Source: Anadara kagoshimensis (lineage: Eukaryota; Mollusca; Bivalvia; Arcoida; Arcidae). Taken from it: a DNA stretch of 64,000 nt. Shown piece after piece: positions 55,568-64,000 of this stretch. The stretch spans positions 24,354,583 to 24,418,582 of the forward strand of contig CM037874.1 in assembly GCA_021292105.1 (NCBI GenBank), read 5' to 3'. The notes below the pieces were generated by a model. That model did no database searches. It had not been told where the DNA came from and was given only the letters and a program-made list of their open reading frames with translations. Position numbers and translations under genes: made by a program. Position 1 is the first letter of the stretch. Each line of letters opens with the position of its first letter.

Positions 55568-56354
55568 TTATAGAATTCATAGTTACACAAAGGTGACAGT
55601 AATGAAGACCAATTCACCTTTAAAGTGAGATGACCATTGGAAATATAACAAGAGCTCCATTAGGCAGAAAAAATATGCCCGTTTACATTTTGCCATTTGA
55701 TAATTTCTTATCCATTTGTTTAATGAACTAATTTAATGAACTACAGTCCCAAAACTATAGATAATCTCAAATGTTTGCAAATTCTAAAATGTACATGAGT
55801 CAACTGATATATGCGCATGCCCAGTGGGAAACATCGTCTTTTAAAACAGCTAATATTCTTTTCAAGAAAACAATCAATGTGAAGAACCCCAAGAAACAAA
55901 AAAAATTGTTTTATGGTTTGATCAATTCAAATAGACATTAGGTAATCGTATTTTAACCCATTTTTGGCTCACTTATGAAATGTCTAAACAACCCTCTTGT
56001 AAGTTGACAAATAAATCAACAAAACCTTACTGATAAAAAATACCAAGGTGTCAATAATAAAGGGATTTCTGTAGTAGATATTTTACGTAGACAAACTAAT
56101 GACCCAACCAACTATCTACGTGTACTGCTAACTAAAGGTAAATTTTACATGCACACCAGATGAAATCTACATTGTTACTGTCTGTCAATTAATAAACATC
56201 GAGAGAGTTCCGAAGATGGTATTCATAGGAAAACTGTGTTAGACTCGGGAAGTAAACAAAACAATCGTACAGTGTACAATTATTTGACTTTTTTATACCT
56301 TGTTAAATTGTCCTATCCATCTACAATGATTATAACAACAACCAAACACCAAAT
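55568..56354. other. Spacer
   Basis: Contains a short mollusc-type repeat piece (AACAAGAGCTCCATTAGGCA near 55648) and no gene. Confidence 0.4.
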
Positions 56355-56675
56355 ATAAGCCTAGGCTTATAAAGGCCCTCAAAAAGTTTTATGGCCGCCA
56401 TTACAGTATTGTTGATAAGTTTGATGTCTCTGTGTCCAGGATTGCCCTGGATATATTTGACGTCCCATAGTTCCGTGTTCCTATAACACAATTGTGATTA
56501 CACACGTGACAGGGGTAGCTAGCTAAACAGGAGGTGCTTACCCTTCTGGAGCACCCGGCCTCTTTTTCCTGGTGGTAGGTTACGTGTCTAACCTACTTGT
56601 CAGTTCCAAAGTTTTTACTTTGCTTCTGGATTGTGCTTCGGACATGGATTAGTACGTTTGTTTTTTATTTAACCA
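56355..56675 (+). mobile_element. R1 3' fragment, well preserved
   Basis: From the last coding stretch (KALKKFYGRHYSIVDKFDVS-like) through the 3'UTR to the tail GGATTAGTACGTTTGTTTTT. Confidence 0.8.
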
Positions 56676-57939
56676 CAGGAAACGCTATTAGATTTAATGA
56701 CCATCAAGCAAATGATTTCGATATTTAACAATTACAGTTATCAAAATAACAGAGGACGTTCCATATCATTTCAACATTCAAAAGGTTTAGAAATGTCAAT
56801 ACACATTGCCTTTTATATGTATCCTTATTATCAATAATTCACTCTAATGCCTGTAATTTAAACCCAGGTCCAATAACATCAAACTGACCTTGTAAAGGAT
56901 GCAACAAAGTCGTTAAATGGAATCACCGTGCTATACTTTGTGATAACTGTAAAGGATGGTACCATGAAGCATGTATCAACATATTAAGTGGAGTATACCA
57001 TGGGCTGGAAAACATCCTGGATATATAGTTCCTGTGGTTTACCAAATTTCAGCTCGTCATTTGTTGATACACCGGACTTATCCTTGACAAACTCCTTTAA
57101 CTCTTTAACAGACGAGTCTCTAAGATCAGAACCATGACCCCCATTGAGTACATCATCTCCAAAACCTAAATCTCACCATGAAAGTATTGACTATCAACTT
57201 TTAAAGTATCAAATCTAAAAAAAAAAGAAACATTCTGGAATCTTATTGATGACTGTAAACCTGATATAATTCTAGGTTGTAAAACATGTCTAAAGTCCTC
57301 TATATATACCACCGGGGTACAACAAATACGATAAGGATAGAGATGACGGCTACGGAGGAGTGCTTGTATCCGTTAAAAGTTGCCATTCATATAGTGAGCT
57401 TGATATACCTTCTAGTGGCGAGATTGTAGCGGTCCAAATTGATGGTAGACACAACACATTCTTAGTCGTTGGATCATTCTATCGTTAACAAAACAGGGAT
57501 CCTAGTAATGCTCAGTAATTTTGTGGTGATATACATGTATCTAACATCGTCAGGCAAGATACTTCCTCGACACTATGGTTAACTGGGACGCAAACCTTCC
57601 AGATATAAATTGGGAATCAGACACTATTGCAAGCAACAGGTATCCAAAAGAAATAAATGAATCTTTCATCAACATAAAAACAACTAATTATTGGACCGAA
57701 TCATAAATTTTCCAACAAACCTGGACTTATAAACAGATGCACACCCATCAGAGGCATAAGTGATCATGACACCATTGCTTACGTTGAGGACAATACCACT
57801 GCAAAGTACAACCAACCAACAAGACGTAAGTTTTATGGAATTAACGCATATACAGAAAAACTGAAGAGTAATACGAAAAATATGCAGAGGATTTCACAAC
57901 AACATTTACATCACTGTCAACACACTTATTTCATCAAGT

Positions 57940-58085
57940 AAATTGGTGCTTACCCTTCCGGAGCACCCGGCCTCACTTCCCTGGTGGAAGTTCACGTGTC
58001 TAACCTAACTTGTCAGTTCCAAAGTTTTTACTTTGCTTCTGGATTATGATTCGAACATGGATTAGTATGTTTGTTTTTGATTCGA
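57940..58085 (+). mobile_element. R1 tail inserted in the LINE
   Basis: About 145 bp of R1 3' end (GGTGCTTACCCTTCCGGAGC ... TTAGTATGTTTGTTTTTGAT), lying between the endonuclease and RT parts of the LINE. Confidence 0.8.
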
Positions 58086-59134
58086 CAATTAATGAATGTC
58101 CATATCCCTTCTAACTTCACTTCTGAGCGATTCAAAAATAGATAAATAGACATCAAAAGATACAAAATTGCCAAAAGATCTGAAAAGAAAAAGATTGGAA
58201 CAAATTTCAACAACTTAAGAGAAAAACACATGCCTGTAAAGATGCCTATAACAACTATATTTCCAACATACTAGAGGACGATAGTAAAAACAACCCTAAG
58301 AGTTTCATCAAAATTAAAAAAAAACCAAAGAATTCAAGGGTGTCACCATTGAGTAAAGAGGGCATCTTACATAGAGAAAGGCTCCTCCAGAAACGCCCAC
58401 TATTATGGAATCCATGGTAACATAGTCAAACTCTTTATTGGATAGCAAGCTTCCTCCAACATTCCGGACCCAAGAAGTTTGCGAAGGGGAAAGGCAGGAA
58501 AGATCACCTGTCGCATCAGAATTGCCCAAGGGTACAGTACTAGGACTCCTTCTCTTCTTAACCTACATAACATAAACGACTTGTCAGACTGTGAAATCCA
58601 CATCAAGCTTATTCGCAGATGATTGTCTACTATGTCACCAGATAAGATTACCTGAGAACTCTATGATCCTACAAAATTTCCCCGACAACTTGCAACAGTG
58701 GGAGGAAAACTGGCTTATGTCCTTCAATCTTGCGAAGTTCTAAGAGTCAACAACAAGAGGAAACCACATGTCATTTAGAACTACAGCTTCCATGGAGTAG
58801 CCGTCGCCACAGTAAAACCAGCAAAGTACTTCGGGCTAAATGTCAGCTCTAACCTTAGTTGGACATCCTATATCGACAGCGTAGATAAGAAAGCAAACAA
58901 CATCAATGCTTTTCTTCAAATAAATATCAACACCTGCCCAAGCAAGATCAAGGAGCAATGCTACAGAACTATGGATAGACGGCCAATCATTAAAAATAGT
59001 CATATGGGACCCTGTCATCCAAAAAAACACCAACAAATTTGAAATGGAACAAAGGCGAGCGGCACGCTTTGTATACGGGGCTACAGACCAACGAGCAGTG
59101 TAATTTAGCGATGATAAAAAATCTCCAATGGCCT

Positions 59135-59765
59135 ACGTCATCTATCCTAGTGAGCTTGAAATAAAAGACACGACTGATTCCTCAAGTTCTGCTTCATATT
59201 TAGACTTATACCTAAATTATGACGCACACGAAAGGCTACATTTGAAACTTTATGACAAACGTGATGATTTCAATTTTTCTATTGTCAACTTTCCTTTTTT
59301 ATGCAGCAATATACCTGCTTCTCCTGCTTATGGTGTATTTGTTTCCCAATTAATACGCTATGGTAGAGCGTGTTCCCACTACGGGGACTTTGTACAACGA
59401 AGTAGGCTGCTTGCAAATAAATTGTTGACTCAGGGATATTGCAAGCCTAGGCTTATCAAGGCCCTCAAAAAGTTTTATGGCCGTCATCACAGTATTGTTG
59501 ATAAGTTTGGTGTTTCTGTGTCCAGGATTGCCCTGGATATATTTGACGTCTCGTAGTTCCATGTTCCTTTCACACAATTTTGCTTTAACACGTGGCGGGT
59601 GTAGCTAGCTAAACAGGAGGTGCTTACCCTTCCGGAGCACCCGGCCTCACTTCCCTGGTGAAAGTTCACGTGTCTAACCTAACTTGTCAGTTCCAAAGTT
59701 TTTACTTTGCTTCTGGATTGTGATTCGGACATGGATTTGTATGTTTGCTTTTGAGGTTTGATTAC
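59135..59765 (+). mobile_element. R1 retroelement 3' end, best-preserved copy, inserted in the LINE
   Basis: It encodes the C-terminal portion of the R1 protein as one open frame to the stop at 59556 (key motifs SELEIKDTTDSSSSASYLDL, YDKRDDFNF, NFPFLCSNIPASPAYG, KKFYGRHHSIVDKFGVSVSR). A roughly 210-bp 3'UTR and tail follow. The LINE reads MIKNLQW up to the insertion and resumes at QQRRQHVKL-MMYRV after it. The missing 5' part makes this a truncated fossil. The RT class (Penelope-like or other non-LTR) is unresolved. Confidence 0.85.
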
Positions 59766-60534
59766 AACAACGTAGACAACATGTAAAATTAGTTATGATG
59801 TATAGAGTTATACAATGCCTTGTGGCAATACCAGCACCATCCTACTTAAAACAAGGGGAGTACCAACAACAACAAGCGGCCACAAACTACGATTCTTTCT
59901 TCCTTACTTCAGAGTCAAAACACACCAGCAGCCCTTCTTCTTCTCTTCTACCATTCGCATGTGTAACATCATTCCTGACAAAGTGACCGCAGCAACCGGC
60001 CTAGAGAGGGTAAAGGAATAGTTCGGTTCCCTCCAACTCACCATCTAGACAGACTGCAATGTTTGAAATTGTAAAATTGTAAATATAATTGTACATAGAG
60101 GGCATGATTCCTATTGAGCATGTGCCGCCCACACAAGTCTGCGGAAATACTCCATAGAAGGTTTGTAGAGTACAAGATGAAGAATAGCCAGAAAGTTTCA
60201 ATGTTTTATGCCATACCTCCAAATTTTTTGAAATACTATATTCTTTTTTTTACAATCTTAAGTTTCTAAGCATTACTTCATTTAAAAATTCTAAAAAAAA
60301 ATTTGTTCAAAAGGCAGTGACGAATATTATCCATTTTGTCAGGTAAGTCGGTATTCAATGACCCAAAAGTAATCCAGTGTTAAGACAAGGTAAAAAGATC
60401 ATATACTACGTGAAACAATGAAGATATAATTATGGTGTTAATATCATCTACAAGGCATAGGAGAAAGAAAGACAACCACTGCTATCTGTGTTTGAGTATT
60501 TTGAGTTATGCATTGTTTTCTGGAATTATAGGAG

Positions 60535-60670
60535 TTGAGTTGAGTAATGGTGTTTAACGTCCCAGTCAAGAATATTACACTTATATCTAGACGTCGCCAG
60601 CTATAAGTGAAGGTGCAGATTTTTTCCTGTGCGGAGCGAGCCCTCTACCTTTTGAGCTACCGCAGTGGTT
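60535..60670 (-). repeat. tRNA-derived SINE (family 1), internally deleted copy S5
   Basis: Both ends are present (GTCCCAGTCAAGAATATTAC and GAGCTACCGCAGTGG), but most of the body is missing. Confidence 0.75.
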
Positions 60671-60844
60671 TTGTAATTTAAAGAGACTGTAATACATTTA
60701 TTTATTTGAATTTTAATGAATTAATGTCGCTTAAATGGATAGTTGAAACTATGCAAATTGTAATGAAGTATCTTAAAATTCTACGGATGTGGTTGTTCTT
60801 GGAATCTCACACATTTTAGTTATGATATCCAGTACTTGTCGAAC

Positions 60845-61180
60845 CACTGCGGTAGCTCAACTGTTCGAATGCTCATACTGTAAGTGGAAGGTCGAACCCA
60901 AATCGGGTCTGACCCAAGACTTGAAAGTGTGTAGTGACTATTCTTTCGCCAAGTATTCGGCATTACGAAATGAAAGTCACGGTTCTTTCAGATTAAAACT
61001 TAAAATAAACGAGGTTCTTTGTCACGGTAGGCATGGCACAATAAAGAACCCTGCTGTACAATGACATCAGCGCAAGTTACAGGAACATTTTCTGCATCTT
61101 CGCATATAACTGCTGGCGCCTCGATAATGAAATATTCTTAACTGTGACTTTAATCACCAAGTTCCTCACTCACTCAGTGC
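60845..61180 (+). repeat. tRNA-derived SINE (family 1), copy S6
   Basis: CCACTGCGGTAGCTCAACTG head, body, and CTCACTCACTCAG end; diverged. Confidence 0.85.
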
Positions 61181-62024
61181 TAGGGGGTTAAATTATAAAT
61201 TATTGTTCCTCGCTAATGGTTATATTCTTTTTTTAGTTACTGGCAAAATTTGCTATGTAGGGTCTTTCACGAAGTTTCGTCGGGGCCATTTGATTTCGTA
61301 GCCGGATATGGTGATGTCAGAGAACAGGTGCTTCCGCCAGTAGATGACCAATTGCTGTTGCCATTTCATGTATGTAGTTTCTACACCTTTTTTCATGCAC
61401 TTGGAGCCAGATCTCATACTGTAATACAACAATGCAAATAAAACAATTAAGAAAGACGGATCTAAAAAAAATATTGATGGAATCCAAGTTTGCGTTATAT
61501 ATATAGGTCATATATATTAGTTGTAGTATCGAAAATTGTGACCAACTTTTAATTTTTTAAGTTTTTATGTCATTTTACCGGGAAGTCAATTATATTTGTA
61601 CTTAACTAAATGCTCGTTAATATTTAACATGTGTATCAAGAACATAAAGTTTGCAAATAAACAGTTTGATTTTGTATTAAAACATTTAAGAATATAATGT
61701 GAAACATGTGACATAATAAATCTAGTTGACCATGTTTTTGTCATACAAAGGTATTTACTCAAGAACGGGTGTAGTAAAATATCTTGATACGTTATAAAAT
61801 ATATAGAGGATCCCCATTCATAATGCTGATGATTGATTGGATGAGTGCAGTCACATGTATCATATTTCCCTCACGCGATCCTGTAATATATCAACACCAT
61901 AACGTCACAATGATCACGTCATTGATACAAAATCGGCCTCGAAGTTCTGGCGTTTGCCAGATCGTTATCTAAGCCAGGCCTAGTAACTTGAAACTATCTT
62001 AGCTATAGATTGGTTGATTGAATG
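61181..62024. other. Unique spacer
   Basis: The open frame at 61250-61441 has a less AT-rich patch (61250-61400) but no recognisable domain or splice context. Confidence 0.35.
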
Positions 62025-62365
62025 AGGTTTTACGTAATAGTGAAAGGTATTTTACCAATATCGAGACATCACCAGCTACAAGTAAAGTGGAAGAAAATTG
62101 TGACCTTTGTCGTGTGCTCAGGACAATGTGGCAGGGACGGTTCTTTAACGTTAACGTGCCACGCCTGGCACCGTGACACGGGGCATCGGTGTTTAAGTTT
62201 TTTATCTAAAGGACCAAGTGACTTTCATTTATAAACGCCGAATCCTTGGCAAAAGAAAAGTCACTACCAATTTCCAAGTCTTGATCAGACCCTGGCCAGG
62301 GTTCGAACCCACGACCACCCACATACGAAGCGACCACTCTACCAACTGAGCTACGTAGTGGTAGA
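62025..62365 (-). repeat. tRNA-derived SINE (family 1), copy S7
   Basis: Minus orientation, B-box complement GGGTTCGAACCCACGACC near 62300, head end GAGCTACGTAGTGGTAG; diverged. Confidence 0.85.
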
Positions 62366-62547
62366 AACTTTCTCAGAGGATAACAATACATAACGCCTAT
62401 ATAGTTTTGCTTCAAGTTACCAAGCCCAGATTCGTTCCTATTTCCGACGTTGCTGTTTTAATCAACATTGGCCAATATTATGAGACTGATGTCCGTAGCT
62501 ACCTTAACTCACTAGTTTATTATTTAATATTCTAAGAAATTTTACAT

Positions 62548-62755
62548 CATTCCTCAAAAAACTAAGGTTTACTCCCTCATGCAAAATATTTCCTTAGCTA
62601 AATTCGGTAAAATATATTTTGGTCTTTTTGGGCATCTTTAAAATTTGATTTCACAATTTTGGTCCAAGCACTACTGATGAGGACTTATTTTCCGAAACTG
62701 TCGTCTATATAGCTAGTGCTATAAAATTAAAACTGGTATAATATGTAATTAAAAT
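62548..62755 (+). repeat. Hammerhead-bearing repeat, decayed copy (h7)
   Basis: The core is at 62667-62720. GAAA and CTGATGA are kept, but stem II is disrupted and an insertion (TATATAGC) splits the cleavage-site strand from stem I. Confidence 0.7.
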
Positions 62756-64000
62756 GTAAAGCGAACTGGATAACTGGCTCTAAAGTAGGATTGGTTTTTC
62801 ATATACCATGCACTTTTATAGGGCACCCCAAAGTAAGGGAATCAGGAAGTGACTGTGATGTAAAAGAATTAATAGTGACGTAAGAAAAAGTAAAACATAT
62901 TGAATTAACCAATCAAGATTTTTGTTCGTTGTTAGCATTCATTTTTTTAAAAAAAAGAAACCTTATTATGAATATACGAAAGCTTGTTCGTGCCACTTTG
63001 TAATCTGTTTTTTTCTCAAATCGTAGCTACGATTTTTTTATTCGTAGCAACGATTATTTAATTCGAGGGTACGATTTTTAATTTCGTAGATGGGTCATTC
63101 TCAAAAAATGTTGAAATTCATGTCACCAGCAAAAAACATGCAGATATGTTTTAAATTTTATCAATTTAAAGGCTAAAATAGTTTGTACAGGTTCGGAACT
63201 GTAAAATGTTCACAAAATATTTCATAAATAGTTATACTTTATAAAATTATGTAATCATTTGAGGTGTGATTCTGTTACTTTGTTACTGTCACTCGACACA
63301 AGTTTTTTGTTTGTCATCAAAATACTTTATTTAATTGTTGATTTTTAAATCAAATTTGGGTTTTGGCCATTAGATAATCACGTATACTGACTAAATATGA
63401 CAATCTATTCAGTTTAATATGTCAACGAATGATATTTTTCTTGGATAAATAGTGGGTACAATGTTACACGGTCCTTGGTGTTACCAAACACTAAAAGTGC
63501 ATATATACGAGTTACTACTCTTGCATATAAAAGATGGTATATGCTCCCTAGTCTGCAGACATCATGTATTCAGCATCTGGACAAAAATCAAACATCAGTA
63601 AAAACATAATTAGTAAAAATTGATAAAGATAAGTTTACATTAAACAGTAGATTTATTTTAAGTCTGTAGTGTTACCGTTGTGTACACAGTACCAAGAAAG
63701 AAATAAGAAAAATACACCTTTCTAAAGTGTTGGCATTGTTCAAAGTTCAGATGTAGCATGTGTTTATGCTGAAGGAGGCGTTGTTTTTTAAACCATGCGT
63801 TAATATCTGAAAATATGTCCATTGTGTAACTGTCCTTGGTATTACTGTCGAAATTGGTTATTCCAGAGACAAATTTAGTGTTACCACAGACATTAAAACT
63901 AATTAAGTGGATTTTTTTGTAATTTTGTCAAAAATATTGAAAACAAATGTTTAAAAGACATTGGCACACCTTTAGTTGTACAATTATGGTGAAAGAAAAT
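62756..64000. other. Unique AT-rich end of window
   Basis: An 18-nt perfect palindrome AAATCGTAGCTACGATTT lies at 63018-63035 with three decayed half-copies by 63095. No gene is seen. Confidence 0.45.

Larger units (their letters stand above)
56830..60230 (+). mobile_element. CR1/Jockey-like LINE, broken and invaded by R1
   Basis: Parts follow in order. A PHD-like zinc-binding region (CKGCNKVVKWNHRAILCDNC, then WYHEAC) lies at about 56895-57000. An endonuclease at about 57180-57800 has GYGGVLVSVKSCH and the GISDHDT catalytic motif near 57750. A reverse transcriptase at about 58500-59105 has a PKGTVLGLLL box and the FADD catalytic box at 58612-58623. The C-terminal segment (MMYRVIQCLVAIPAPSYL) is at about 59790-60020. 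Many frame shifts and stops are present, so it is dead. Two R1 3' ends interrupt it, at about 57940-58085 and 59135-59765. The order of domains is that of CR1/Jockey-group non-LTR elements. Confidence 0.8.

Noticed and set aside
61250-61441. 63-codon ORF with less AT-rich patch
   Set aside because: No recognisable domain, splice context or family; kept only as spacer.

Overview
This looks like nuclear DNA of a mollusc, most likely a bivalve. It is AT-rich and intron-bearing and packed with short dispersed repeats: tRNA-derived SINEs, TA-flanked MITEs, hammerhead-ribozyme repeats and decayed LINEs. The real genes are a cluster of small spliced genes for secreted glycine/asparagine/tryptophan-rich proteins. 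That composition and the cluster layout resemble invertebrate extracellular-matrix, shell-matrix or adhesive proteins. The assignment to bivalves and to such a role is inference; no name can be proven from the sequence alone.

Gene cluster. Seven related genes are labelled A-G here. A (2.6-5.3 kb, -) and B (10.9-13.6 kb, -) encode the same 106-aa protein. C (17.4-20.9 kb, +, 101 aa) and F (29.4-32.3 kb, +, 97 aa) are sister copies. E (36.8-40.0 kb, -, 109 aa) is intact, and D (26.6-28.6 kb, -) is its broken, promoterless sister. G (45.2-50.3 kb, -, 207 aa, six exons) is a larger, more divergent member. All intact genes share one plan: a TATATATA box, a short non-coding first exon, a signal-peptide exon, G/N/W-rich exons separated only by phase-1 introns, a tiny last exon ending in Tyr-stop, and a conserved 3'UTR motif just after the stop. 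A, B, C, E and F also share a conserved block about 200 bp upstream of the TATA box.

Duplication history. Two direct duplications explain most of the left 40 kb. One copied the A block (1-5.9 kb) to give B (8.5-14.2 kb). The other copied a C+D-like unit (about 16.6-28.6 kb) to give F+E (about 28.6-39.3 kb). The junction of the second lies at about 28.62 kb and removes the promoter and exon 1 of D. Repeats present in only one copy of each pair (two SINEs with clear target duplications, a hammerhead element, an L1/Tx1-like LINE) inserted after duplication; repeats in both copies are older and more decayed.

Repeats. The most striking family is a repeat of about 290 bp carrying a type-I hammerhead ribozyme near its 3' end; at least fifteen full or partial copies are present and two keep an intact core. 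A second very abundant family (called R1) is the 3' end of a retroelement with a YxDD-type reverse transcriptase, always 5'-truncated. Two R1 copies are inserted in a broken CR1/Jockey-like LINE at 56.8-60.2 kb. The right 14 kb (50-64 kb) holds no recognisable host gene. A lone terminal coding exon (7011-7205, +) and a terminal-inverted-repeat element carrying a 74-codon ORF (38531-39003) are further oddities.

Splice models come from GT/AG sites, reading-frame continuity and comparison between copies. No transcript data were available.
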